Shown here in pieces: positions 27,222-36,043 of a stretch of DNA of 64,000 nucleotides; position 1 is the first letter of the stretch; the number at the start of each line of letters is the position of its first letter. The position numbers and the translations under genes are program-made. The notes below the pieces were generated by a model. It had not been told where the DNA came from and searched no databases. It saw nothing but the letters and a program-made list of their open reading frames with translations. Origin of the DNA: JAWKTM01 sp041399085 (lineage in GTDB: Bacteria; Planctomycetota; Planctomycetia; Pirellulales; Pirellulaceae); the NCBI GenBank assembly GCA_041399085.1, contig JAWKTM010000034.1:1-64000 (forward strand). The letters are read 5' to 3'.

Positions 27222-27578
27222 GTTTCCTTCGCCGACGAAGTTTCAGATAGGCCCCGCTCCTTTTTGGCAGCGGCGGGTTACCGCAGTGGTCCCTCTTGCC
27301 TCGCGCGAATTGTCCATTAGACTCATCCCACTTCTACTCGGGATACCTCCCGGGGCAGGGATGGGGCAGGATGCTTGGACATCAGGGAAGTGACTTCGCC
27401 GTGCGTCGCTGACGCGGTGAATTCTCGGGTCGGTTCAAGCTCCGTAAATGAGTCAATTGAGCCGGGTCGAAACCAGTATTCACTGGGATTCGACAGCGGT
27501 TGAGTTGGCGGACCGCGCAGTCAGCGCGGTTCTTGTTACATTCGCACGCGCGGCTAGTTCGCAACGGATGGAGCATTC
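27222..27578. other. Intergenic region before the hybrid kinase
   Basis: 357 bases without a supported gene. The clearest structure is a perfect 7-bp inverted repeat ACCGCGC / GCGCGGT around AGTCA at 27512-27530, followed by a T-rich stretch and lying 48 bp before the next start. It could be a terminator or an operator. Confidence 0.4.
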
Positions 27579-30500
27579 ATGAGCAGAGACCTGTCCGAAT
27601 CGGGTTCGATTGACGAACTCCGTACGGCTCCGGTAATTGTGGCGGTGGGGATCCGCATTGGCGAAGTCGCCGAACTGCGTTCCTTTTTCGCCGATCTGAC
27701 ACAGGGAACCGAAGTCGCTTTCGTGTTGGTCGCGGACGGCGACACGGCTCATCCCGAATCTTTGGCGACGCTGGTATCGCCCCATGTCGATCTTCCGGTT
27801 GTCGAAGCCGAGGAAGGAACGTTGATCGAGGCGGGCCGGCTGTACACGCCGCCAACGGGTCGCGTGGTGGTCGTCAAGGGACGGCGATTCCGGCTGCAAC
27901 CGTCACCCGCGTCGGACGATCATGTGGGTCCGATCGATCGATTGTTGTTCTCATTGGCCAAGGACCAGCAATCGCGAGCGGCGGCGGTTTTGCTATCGCC
28001 CGGCGGAGGCGACGGGACACGCGGATTGCAGGCGATTCGCGAAGCCGGCGGCCGCAGTTTCTTGCGAAAGCGAACGACCGACGGTGAATCTGGATCGGAT
28101 CGGGAGCGAGCCTCTAACGGCGTTGCCGATCACGTCTTCCCGCTGGATCGACTGATGACGGGGCTCATGGTTCACATCGACCATGTGCTGGTCGCCGAGC
28201 GGAATGGGCTTCAGTGGCCGTCCTCGGCGGTTTATGCAGCGGAGCATTTGCCCACTTCCGTGCTCTCGCACGGGCTGGACATGGACCGCGACGCGGCTCA
28301 TTTTCGCGCCGTCATCGACAGTGCGCCGGTATTGATCTGGGCCAACGATCGCCACGGCAATGTGTTCTTGAACCGAGCTTGCCGCGATTTCTTCGGCGCC
28401 AGCGAGGCGGACTTTCGGCATAACGGCTGGAGCAACTTTATCCATGAGGAAGATCGCGAAGCGTTCATCGGGGCCTATCGCGTGGCGGTGGATCGGCAAG
28501 AAGTGTTTGAAGGGCAATGCCGAGTGCTTCGCCACGACGGCATGTATCGCTGGATGCAAAGCATCGCTTTGCCGCGATTCAGCGACGAAGGTTGGTTGGT
28601 AGGCTATGTGGGCAGCTCGTTCGACATTAGCCGCATGAAAAGCTCCGAGCGGACTTTGCGGGAGAGCGAGCAGTGGTTCAAGAGCGTCGCCGATAACGCG
28701 CCGGCCATGTTGTGGATTACCGACGAGCATCATCGGTGTACGTATCTCAGCCGCGGTTGGCTGGAGTTTACGGGACAGACCGAAGCCGAAGGTTTGGGAC
28801 TAGGTTGGGCCGATGCGGTTCATCCCGACGATCGCGAGCGGGCGATTCGCCACTTCCTGGCGGCCGCCGAACGCCAGCAGCCGTTCACGTTCGACTATCG
28901 CCTGCGAACGGTCGACGGCGAGTTTCGGTGGGCGATCGACGCCGCTCGGCCGCGCTTCGACGATGCGGGAAAGTTCGTCGGCTATATCGGTTCCGTGATC
29001 GACGTGGACGAGCGCAAGGGCGCCGAGATGCAGTTGGCTCGCAGCGAGCAGCGATATCGGTCGCTGTTCGATAACAACATCGACGGCATTGTCTCGGTCG
29101 ATCTCAACGGCTACTTCACGGCCGCCAATCCGGCCGCGCTGGAGATGTCGGGCTACTCGATGGACGAGCTGCGGTATTTGAGCTTCATTCATCTCTGTGC
29201 GCCGGAATCCGTCGATACGTTAATCCAAGCGTTCCAGCGTGGCTTGCGGGGCGAAGCGCTGTCGATCGAGTTGACGATGATCCGCAAGGACGGCAAGACA
29301 CGCGATCTGATTGTGCATGGCGCGCCGATCTACGTCGACGGCGAGCTGCGCGAGTTGTTCGGAATCACGGTCGACGTGACCGTGCGCAACGAAGCAGTGG
29401 CCAAGTTGCGTGAAAGCGAAGAACGATTTCGTGAAATGGCGAATGGCTTGCCGCTGATCGTGTGGGTGCATGACGCGACCGGCAAGCAAGAGTTTGTCAA
29501 CGACACGTTTTGCGAGTATTTCGGCATTACCCGCGAGATGCTGCGGAAGGAGCGCTGGCGGTTGTTGGTGCACGACGAGGATGGCGCTGCCTATTCCGAA
29601 CAATTCATGGCCGCGGTCCGTGAGCAGCGATCGTTTCATGCGGAAGCTCGCGTGCGACGAGCGGACGGCGAATGGCGCTGGATGGAATCCTGGGGCCGGC
29701 CGCGGCTCAGCCCGAATGGCGAATTCCTGGGACATATCGGCACCAGCGTCGACGTTACCGAACGCAAGCTGTACGAGCTGTCACTCGAAGAACACGACCG
29801 TCGCACCAACAGCTTTCTGACGAAATTGGCGCGTGAGCTGCGCAATCCGTTGGCGCCGATTCGTACCGGTTTGGAGTTGTTGCAGCAAGTGCAGGACGAC
29901 GCGGCCATTCGCGAAGAGGTGCGGGGTACGATCCAACGTCAGACGCGTCAACTCATCAAGCTGGTCGACAATTTGGTCGACATCTCGCAAGTCTCGCGAG
30001 GCCAGTTGGAGCTGCACAAACGCCCCACGCGGCTGGACGACGTGGCCCATATGGCGGTCGAGATGACGCGACCGATGATCGACGAGGGTGGCCATCATTT
30101 GACGCTGGAGCTGGAACCCGAGATTGAAATGGAAGCGGACCGCGAGCGGTTGGCACAAGTGCTCGCCAATCTGCTGCACAACGCGGCCAAATACACGCCC
30201 CAGGGCGGACGGCTCACCTTGAAAACGGCGCGGCATGGCGACGAAGTGGTGCTGATTGTGCGCGATTCGGGAATCGGAATTCCGCTGGAGATGCGCGAGC
30301 GCGTCTTCGATGCGTTCGCGCATGGCGATCCGACCGCCGCCGACGGCGATGCGTGGCCGCACGGTCATCGCGGGTTGGGAATCGGGCTGACGATGGTGAA
30401 ACATTTAGCTGAACTGCACGGAGGACGCGTGGAAGTTTTTAGCGAAGGCGCGAACCGCGGCAGCCAGTTCACCGTACGACTACCTGCGCCGATCCAGCGC

Positions 30501-30983
30501 GCCGCCGATGCGGGTGGTGAATCGCAGGCTGAGAGGTCCGACGCGCAGTGTGGCCTCGTGGCGTGTGGCTTGGCGGACAGAATCCGGGAGACGGCGTCGA
30601 GTACCGTCGACGCTCCGCGACACGTTTTGGTGGTCGACGACAACTTCGCGGCCGCCAAGCTGCTGGAGATGTCGATCTCGCTGTTGGGGCATCAAGTGCG
30701 ACTGGCCAATGATGGAGTCGAAGCGGTCCAAATGGCGGCTGACTTTTTGCCCGACGTAGTATTCATGGATATTGGAATGCCTAACATGGATGGCTATGAA
30801 GCGGCTCGTCATATTCGTCAACAACCTTGGGGCAAAGCCATGCGATTGGTGGCGCTGACCGGCTGGGGGCAAGACGAAGACATTCGGCAATCGCGAGAAG
30901 CCGGCTTTAATGAGCATTTGATCAAGCCCGCGGAATCAGAAACGCTACGACGATTGATCACGGGAACTGACTCGGTTGACTAA
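27579..30983 (+). CDS. CheB-like/PAS hybrid histidine kinase lacking the phospho-acceptor His
   Basis: 1134 residues, apparently cytoplasmic. Order: a CheB-methylesterase-like domain (about 15-210); four PAS/PAC domains (about 240-355, 360-485, 485-605, 609-735); a DHp/HisKA helix pair (about 740-805); HATPase_c (about 850-975, with an LLHNAAK N-box, DSGIGI and GLGIGL); and a receiver domain from 1015 with phospho-accepting D1064. The H-box reads LARELRNPLAP: residue 752 is Arg (CGT, 29832-29834) where the family has His. In the CheB part the Ser motif GAS is GIR (24-26) and the usual QH pair is replaced, so esterase activity is unlikely. ATG 27579 has GGAG upstream. A tiny DHp-like gene follows. 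Confidence 0.9.
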   Translation: MSRDLSESGSIDELRTAPVIVAVGIRIGEVAELRSFFADLTQGTEVAFVLVADGDTAHPESLATLVSPHVDLPVVEAEEGTLIEAGRLYTPPTGRVVVVKGRRFRLQPSPASDDHVGPIDRLLFSLAKDQQSRAAAVLLSPGGGDGTRGLQAIREAGGRSFLRKRTTDGESGSDRERASNGVADHVFPLDRLMTGLMVHIDHVLVAERNGLQWPSSAVYAAEHLPTSVLSHGLDMDRDAAHFRAVIDSAPVLIWANDRHGNVFLNRACRDFFGASEADFRHNGWSNFIHEEDREAFIGAYRVAVDRQEVFEGQCRVLRHDGMYRWMQSIALPRFSDEGWLVGYVGSSFDISRMKSSERTLRESEQWFKSVADNAPAMLWITDEHHRCTYLSRGWLEFTGQTEAEGLGLGWADAVHPDDRERAIRHFLAAAERQQPFTFDYRLRTVDGEFRWAIDAARPRFDDAGKFVGYIGSVIDVDERKGAEMQLARSEQRYRSLFDNNIDGIVSVDLNGYFTAANPAALEMSGYSMDELRYLSFIHLCAPESVDTLIQAFQRGLRGEALSIELTMIRKDGKTRDLIVHGAPIYVDGELRELFGITVDVTVRNEAVAKLRESEERFREMANGLPLIVWVHDATGKQEFVNDTFCEYFGITREMLRKERWRLLVHDEDGAAYSEQFMAAVREQRSFHAEARVRRADGEWRWMESWGRPRLSPNGEFLGHIGTSVDVTERKLYELSLEEHDRRTNSFLTKLARELRNPLAPIRTGLELLQQVQDDAAIREEVRGTIQRQTRQLIKLVDNLVDISQVSRGQLELHKRPTRLDDVAHMAVEMTRPMIDEGGHHLTLELEPEIEMEADRERLAQVLANLLHNAAKYTPQGGRLTLKTARHGDEVVLIVRDSGIGIPLEMRERVFDAFAHGDPTAADGDAWPHGHRGLGIGLTMVKHLAELHGGRVEVFSEGANRGSQFTVRLPAPIQRAADAGGESQAERSDAQCGLVACGLADRIRETASSTVDAPRHVLVVDDNFAAAKLLEMSISLLGHQVRLANDGVEAVQMAADFLPDVVFMDIGMPNMDGYEAARHIRQQPWGKAMRLVALTGWGQDEDIRQSREAGFNEHLIKPAESETLRRLITGTDSVD

Positions 30984-31001
30984 CGGTCCATTGATCGCAA
31001 C

Positions 31002-31008
31002 AAGGGGA
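31002..31008 (+). promoter_or_regulatory. Strong ribosome-binding site of the small DHp-like gene
   Basis: AAGGGGA four bases before ATG 31013, one of the strongest Shine-Dalgarno sequences in the window. It supports independent translation of the short downstream gene. Confidence 0.7.
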
Positions 31009-31012
31009 CGCG

Positions 31013-31249
31013 ATGCATTCAAAGCCAGTGATGGAAGCAGGCGGGGGAGAGCAGCTCCGGCATTTGGCTCACGAGCTCCACGGCCACCTGTCCGTTGTAA
31101 CTTTGGGCCTCGAGTTGCTGGACGGAGTGCGCGATGACGAAGATCAGTTTCGCGAAGTCCTGACCATGATTCGCAGCGACGGCCTGGGACCGCTTAAGGC
31201 GACCGTCGCCGCGTTATTAAAGAACGCGCGAGAAGTTCAGCAAGTCTGA
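31013..31249 (+). CDS. Stand-alone DHp/HisKA-like small protein
   Basis: 78 residues, beginning 29 bp after the hybrid kinase stop with a strong AAGGGGA ribosome site. Almost the whole protein aligns by eye with the kinase's own DHp helices: LAHELHGHLSVVTLGLELL here against LARELRNPLAPIRTGLELL there, followed by a similar acidic second helix and a basic end. His20 occupies the phospho-acceptor position that is Arg in the kinase. There is no ATPase or receiver domain. It may act as a phosphotransfer partner or dimerisation competitor for the kinase; that role is inferred from sequence and gene order only. It may also be a degenerate duplicate of the kinase's DHp region. Confidence 0.75.
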   Translation: MHSKPVMEAGGGEQLRHLAHELHGHLSVVTLGLELLDGVRDDEDQFREVLTMIRSDGLGPLKATVAALLKNAREVQQV

Positions 31250-31256
31250 ACGGTTG

Positions 31257-31309
31257 ACCGGGCGACGCGACGCTGCCCAATCGCGACGCTGCCCAGTCGA
31301 GCGCCCGGT
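31257..31309. terminator. Possible bidirectional terminator between convergent genes
   Basis: 8-bp inverted repeat ACCGGGCG (31257-31264) / CGCCCGGT (31302-31309) with two near-identical CGCGACGCTGCCCA direct repeats in the loop, between the convergent DHp-like and esterase genes. There is no T-tract, so intrinsic termination is uncertain. Confidence 0.3.
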
Positions 31310-31343
31310 CGAGCATTCGATCTGTTGCGAACTACGCCGCGAA

Positions 31344-33446
31344 CTACGCCGTCGCTGCCCAAGGATCGATTTGACGCAACTGTTTCGTGGCCAGCTCGCG
31401 ATAACAATCGGGCAAGTCGAATTGCTGTAGCACACCCGGCACAAACGACGAAAGCGGCCAAGCGTATTGTTCCGACTGGGCGATATCCGCATACGAAGTG
31501 AGCGAGTTTTTTAACGTCACTTGGGCTACCCGCGGCGACAACAATGCGGCGAACGTGGCGGGAATCGCGCCCCATCCCTTGGCCGCCAAGTGAACTTCTT
31601 CGTGGCCGCTGTGATACAGCCACTGCACGACTCGCAGGAGATCGTGCGTTCGCTGGCCCACATAGGGATAGTCGAGCATGATCGAATGGATCGCGTAAAA
31701 GTAATCGCTGCCGTAAGGCGTCAAATACGAATCGGCGTTGCAAGTATCGGGTTGTGATTCGCCAATGCCGCGCACGTCGCAGGTGTAAAAGGCGGCCTCG
31801 GCTTCGCTGGCCAACAGCTCGGTGATCAACGATTCGGTCCGGAGCTCCGCATCGCTCGACTGATGCGCCACGTACAACACCGCGCGACGCGGTCCGCGCG
31901 GCGGTCGGCTGTAGTGCGGTTCGTTGCTTAGCCGATACACGATCGCTTGAATGCCCGGCTCGGTTTCGACCGCATAAGCCGTCGCGTGAGGTCGCGGATA
32001 CTTCCGTCCCGAACGAGGCCGCAGAATGCGAAAGTCGGGGACGCCGTCGCTGGGCGGCAATCGCAGCGTGGCATGAACCACCTTCCGCAACGCCTCGCCT
32101 TCCAGTCGCGGACGCTGCTCGGCCAGCTTCCGCGACTGCTCTTGGGTGAACGAAAACACCGTCCGCGAGTTCAGCTCGGACACCTGCCCGCGCGGCGTAC
32201 ACCACAACGTCTCGTCGTCTTCCATCGTCAGCGCTGGTTCGGTCCGGGCGTCCGAAACCTGTGTGGCTCGATTGAACCAGCGATACATGGCTTCACGGTT
32301 CTCTTGCGAATAGCCGTGGTAGGTCGGGCCGATGAACATCGCGATTTCATCTTCGCGGCCAAGCAATTTATACAGATGCCGCAAACGTTCGTACGCTTCC
32401 TCGACGCCCCGCGCGTCGAAGTAGTCCTTTTCCTTGCCGAGAATCACCACCGGTTTCGGCGCCATCGCCGCTAGGAAGTCGTCGTGATCCAATCCGAGCG
32501 CCAACGCGCGGGGCGGACATTGTTCCGTATCGGCCGGCAACTCGTTTTCCAAATTGCGACGGAACGTGGTGACGAAGCAACTGGGCGCCGCCATCGTCCA
32601 ACGCGATTCGACTCCGCACAGCCAAGTGGTCAACGTACCGCCGCCCGAGTTGCCCGTGACGCCGATGTGTTTCGGATCGACCTCCTCGCGCGTCAGCAAG
32701 TAGTCCAACGCGCGGACCCCATCCCAAGCTCGCCAAGCGCCGAAGAATTCGCCGGTGAGAAACTGTTGGTTGCCCGCCAGCAGATGCTCGCGCACACCAA
32801 CGCCGACCGTCGACTTCAGATGTTCGTCCGGGTACTGAAGCCGCTCGCCTTGCCCAATCGGATCATAAATCAGCACGACGTAACCTTGCCGGGCCAAAGC
32901 CTGCGCGAACGACTGATACGCCTTCTCCGCCTTGCCATTGGACGAATGGCCGCACGTGCCCACGACGCCGGGCAGCGGCAACGATCGCCCCTTCGGCACG
33001 TACAAATTGGCCGTGACCAGAAAATCCGGCCGGCTCTCGAAAATCACCTTTTCGATGTTGTACGTGTCCCGTTCGACGACGCCAGTGACTCGCGCATTCA
33101 GCGGCGTTTTCTCGGGCTCGGGTCCAAAGCAGTCGCGGATTTTGCGTTGAACCTGCTCGACGTACTGGCGAGCTTCGTCGGCCGTTTGCAGGGCTTGCTT
33201 ACGCCGAATTCCCCGACGCTCGATCTCCCGCACGCGATCGACAAAATACTCCTGCACCATCCGGGGAAAACGATTCAGCGGCGCAAGTTGCTCGCCACCC
33301 GACGATGGATCCGCGGCGACCGAGAATCCGCGCGTCGACTCGACCGATTCGACTAGGGCGGCAGCCAGCAAGCTCATGCCGCTGGCTTGCAGCCAATGGC
33401 GGCGAGTAAATCCAAATGGTTCGACAGAGCGCGAGGCGCGGCGCAT
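31344..33446 (-). CDS. Exported acetyl-xylan-esterase-like tandem alpha/beta-hydrolase
   Basis: 700 residues from ATG 33446, chosen because AAGGAG (33453-33458 on the complement) sits six bases upstream; an in-frame start 11 codons earlier has no such site. The N-terminus carries a twin-arginine-type signal (TRRHWLQASGMSLLAAAL). The first alpha/beta-hydrolase module resembles acetyl xylan esterase/dienelactone hydrolase, with nucleophile S267 in GNSGGG and an LGLDHDDFLA segment further on. A second hydrolase-like module (about 450-690) has CDVRGIGES and VQWLYHSGHEEVHLAAKGWG; its nucleophile elbow reads KGWG, so it is probably inactive. Likely removes acyl groups from polysaccharides in the periplasm. 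Confidence 0.85.
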   Translation of the reverse strand: MRRASRSVEPFGFTRRHWLQASGMSLLAAALVESVESTRGFSVAADPSSGGEQLAPLNRFPRMVQEYFVDRVREIERRGIRRKQALQTADEARQYVEQVQRKIRDCFGPEPEKTPLNARVTGVVERDTYNIEKVIFESRPDFLVTANLYVPKGRSLPLPGVVGTCGHSSNGKAEKAYQSFAQALARQGYVVLIYDPIGQGERLQYPDEHLKSTVGVGVREHLLAGNQQFLTGEFFGAWRAWDGVRALDYLLTREEVDPKHIGVTGNSGGGTLTTWLCGVESRWTMAAPSCFVTTFRRNLENELPADTEQCPPRALALGLDHDDFLAAMAPKPVVILGKEKDYFDARGVEEAYERLRHLYKLLGREDEIAMFIGPTYHGYSQENREAMYRWFNRATQVSDARTEPALTMEDDETLWCTPRGQVSELNSRTVFSFTQEQSRKLAEQRPRLEGEALRKVVHATLRLPPSDGVPDFRILRPRSGRKYPRPHATAYAVETEPGIQAIVYRLSNEPHYSRPPRGPRRAVLYVAHQSSDAELRTESLITELLASEAEAAFYTCDVRGIGESQPDTCNADSYLTPYGSDYFYAIHSIMLDYPYVGQRTHDLLRVVQWLYHSGHEEVHLAAKGWGAIPATFAALLSPRVAQVTLKNSLTSYADIAQSEQYAWPLSSFVPGVLQQFDLPDCYRELATKQLRQIDPWAATA

Positions 33447-33515
33447 GGGAAGCTCCTTTACGGCGAGTAACAACGGCAAGCGGCCGACGAATTCGACACC
33501 GAAGATGATACCGCG

Positions 33516-35741
33516 CTATGCCGGACGCCGCTGTTTCGTGGCTTCCAAAATGGCGGCTCGCAATTGGTCCAACGTCGTCGGCTTGGTCAGCACCGTGTCC
33601 GGCCGTTCCGAATCGTCGCAGTCTTCCAGCGCCGTCAGCTCGGACCAACCCGAGACCAGGAATACGGGCGTCTCGGGCTTCAGTTGCTTGATCGCGTGCG
33701 TCACGCGTCGCCCGTCCATGCCGGGCATGCCGAGGTCGGTAATGACCAAGTCGTAGTTGCGTTTCTGGAACAAATCCAAGCCGCAAGGGCCGCTTTCGGC
33801 AAGGTCGACGCGCTGCCCGAGCGAACCCAGCAGCGCGGCCATCGACGGCCGCACGCGTTCGTCGTCGTCGATATACAGAATCTGCAGGAAGGGCAATTCT
33901 TCGTCATCGTGCCCCGGCTCGGCCGACGCGCAGGAGGCACTGGCGATCGGCAACGTGATCCGAAATCTCGTGCCGCGCGAGGGCTCGCTTTCTGCCTCGA
34001 TCCGTCCGCCGTGCGACTTGATGATGCCGTGGCAGACGCTCAAACCCAAACCGGAGCCGGTCGGTTTCGTCGTGAAGAACGGCTCGAAACACCGCTTCAA
34101 TTCCGTTTGGGACATGCCGTAACCAGTATCCTCCAGCTCGACGGTTACGGTGTCTCCATCGCGGCGCGAACGCAGTCGGATCGAGCCGCCAATCGGCATC
34201 GCATCGACCGCGTTAAAAATCAAATTGATAAACACCTGACGTAATTCGGACGCGACGCCATGCACCGGCGCATCGTCCTGGATATCCATTTGAAAGTCGA
34301 TCGTGCGGCCCGTGTTGCAGGCTTCGTCGCGCCATTTCGGCTGAGTCAGCGGCCCGAGCTCGCGCAACAAATTGGGCAGCAACACCAGTTCCTTGGTCAG
34401 CTCATACGAATGCGGCCGATAGAATGACTGCAATCGACGCACGATTTCGGCGGCATCATGAGCGCCGGTCAAAATCCACGCGATGCCCTGATGCACCTCG
34501 GGTGTGAGGTCGGGACTTCGGAACAGCACTTCGCCATGAGCCAGTACGGGCGCGAGGGCGTTGTTCAAATCATGAGCGACGCCACTGGCCATCTGCCCCA
34601 AGGCCCGCAGGCGTTCCTGCTGAATGACTTGCTCCTGCGTTTCATGCAGTTCGCGCAGCGCGATTTCAAGCTGGCTGTTGCTGTCCCGCAAACTTTCCTC
34701 GATGCGCTGCCGCCGTACCGCGCTGGCGAACAGGTGCGAAACCAGCTTGAGCTGACCTTCCAGTTCCTTGTCGAACTGCTGCTCGTTCGACAGAAAATGA
34801 AAGCTGACCAGCCCCATCGTTTTGCCGCCGATCGACATCGGCAATCGGATCGCGGCCTTCGTCTGAACCCGCTCGAAGAACCGCCGCTCGGCGATCTGCA
34901 TCTCGGGCAACCGCTCGACATCGGGAACGAAGACCGCCTGCCGTTGGCTCAGCAAAGCGCCAATCGATCCGAACTCGTGCAATTCAACCCGCTGAAGTCG
35001 CTGACGGATCGAACGCCGCGGATCGGCCACCCATTCGTATTCGCAGTAATAGAACTGGTCATCCTCGGCCAGCAACAACAACAGCGCCCGCTCGGCCCCC
35101 AGGAATTCGGCCACCGTCGCCAACGCGCGGTCGAAGGTCTCGTCCACTTGGTCGACCGCGACGTTGATAAAATCAGTGGAAATCTGCGAGATAATCTGCT
35201 GAAACCGCAACTGAGCCGCCAGCCGCGATTCGGTCCGCTTACGGCTGGTTATGTCCCGCGTGGTTCCCTCGATCGCGATCGGTATGCCGTCGATGCCGCG
35301 TGCGAAATGACATTTCACCTCCGTATGGATGATCGTGCCGTCCAAGCGATACTCGTCCAGCTCGAATGTCTGGGGCCCCGTCTGATGGCCGGCCAATTCC
35401 CGCTCCAACTGCCGATACAGCGATTGATACGAGCGGCGCAAGGACTCGGCGGTCATCCCATCCGCAATCGGCTGCGCGCACTTGTCTTCGGGCGACATGC
35501 CATAGACTTGCCAAGTGGCCGGGCTGGAATAATTGACGCGCATCCGAATCTTGGGCTCGGCCGACAGCAACGCTTCTTCCAGCGAATATTCGCCACGACG
35601 AATCGCCCAAAAAGCCTCGGGCATCCCATCCAGATCGACGCGCCACAAAATGTCGGGGCAACTGGCGATCAGTTGTTGGTAGCGAGTCGCCAAGCGCGAA
35701 GCGGGATCGGAGTCATCCGCCTCTTGATACGGACCATCCAA
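33516..35741 (-). CDS. PAS-GAF hybrid histidine kinase with receiver domain
   Basis: 741 residues, with no signal peptide or membrane helix. A PAS/PAC region (about 15-170) is followed by a GAF domain (about 180-335) and a short coiled stretch. The DHp domain has an intact phospho-acceptor H390 in GVAHDLNNALAP. HATPase_c carries NLIFNAVDAMP, DTGYGMS and GSGLGLSV. The C-terminal receiver has the DD pair in YIDDDERV and the phospho-Asp in ITDLGMPGMDG. The type suggests a soluble sensor with internal phosphotransfer. The frame opens with TTG 35741 without a Shine-Dalgarno; an in-frame ATG at 35843 lies upstream but is cut off by TAA at 35766. It sits 69 bp upstream of the esterase on the same strand. 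Confidence 0.9.
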   Translation of the reverse strand: MDGPYQEADDSDPASRLATRYQQLIASCPDILWRVDLDGMPEAFWAIRRGEYSLEEALLSAEPKIRMRVNYSSPATWQVYGMSPEDKCAQPIADGMTAESLRRSYQSLYRQLERELAGHQTGPQTFELDEYRLDGTIIHTEVKCHFARGIDGIPIAIEGTTRDITSRKRTESRLAAQLRFQQIISQISTDFINVAVDQVDETFDRALATVAEFLGAERALLLLLAEDDQFYYCEYEWVADPRRSIRQRLQRVELHEFGSIGALLSQRQAVFVPDVERLPEMQIAERRFFERVQTKAAIRLPMSIGGKTMGLVSFHFLSNEQQFDKELEGQLKLVSHLFASAVRRQRIEESLRDSNSQLEIALRELHETQEQVIQQERLRALGQMASGVAHDLNNALAPVLAHGEVLFRSPDLTPEVHQGIAWILTGAHDAAEIVRRLQSFYRPHSYELTKELVLLPNLLRELGPLTQPKWRDEACNTGRTIDFQMDIQDDAPVHGVASELRQVFINLIFNAVDAMPIGGSIRLRSRRDGDTVTVELEDTGYGMSQTELKRCFEPFFTTKPTGSGLGLSVCHGIIKSHGGRIEAESEPSRGTRFRITLPIASASCASAEPGHDDEELPFLQILYIDDDERVRPSMAALLGSLGQRVDLAESGPCGLDLFQKRNYDLVITDLGMPGMDGRRVTHAIKQLKPETPVFLVSGWSELTALEDCDDSERPDTVLTKPTTLDQLRAAILEATKQRRPA

Positions 35742-36043
35742 ATCGACGGTTACGGCTTGGGTAAGTTACTCGATCTGCCCTTCCAATCGAGCGATGGTTT
35801 CTAGCAACTCGTGGCGAGTTGCGTTGTCCTGATAGTGATTCATATTGCTACGCGCGAACCCACGCGGCGTCGAAATTGGTTGCGGCTTTGACTATGCCCC
35901 TGTCTCTTCCCGCATGGAGCCGATGACGAACGCCTAATGCAGAAGTGGTTGCCGCAACCAATTGTGGCGAAATCATCTTAGCATCCACAAGAAAGGCGCG
36001 ACAAGTCAACTTTGGCAACATGCGCGCGCCCGCGAGCTCCCTG
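35742..36043. other. Gap between the hybrid kinase and the HerA-like ATPase, with a 25-codon ORF
   Basis: About 302 bases. On the minus strand an ATG at 35843 opens 25 codons (MNHYQDNATRHELL...), stops at TAA 35766-35768 and then continues in the same frame into the hybrid kinase. This is either a leader peptide or the kinase's original N-terminus cut by a nonsense change. The remainder shows nothing recognisable. Confidence 0.45.

Noticed and set aside
30365..30917. Minus-strand frames opposite the receiver domain of the hybrid kinase
   Set aside because: Antisense of conserved HATPase and receiver sequence.
34458..35804. 448-residue plus-strand frame opposite the second hybrid kinase
   Set aside because: Long but antisense to a kinase with all conserved boxes; composition is typical of a shadow frame.
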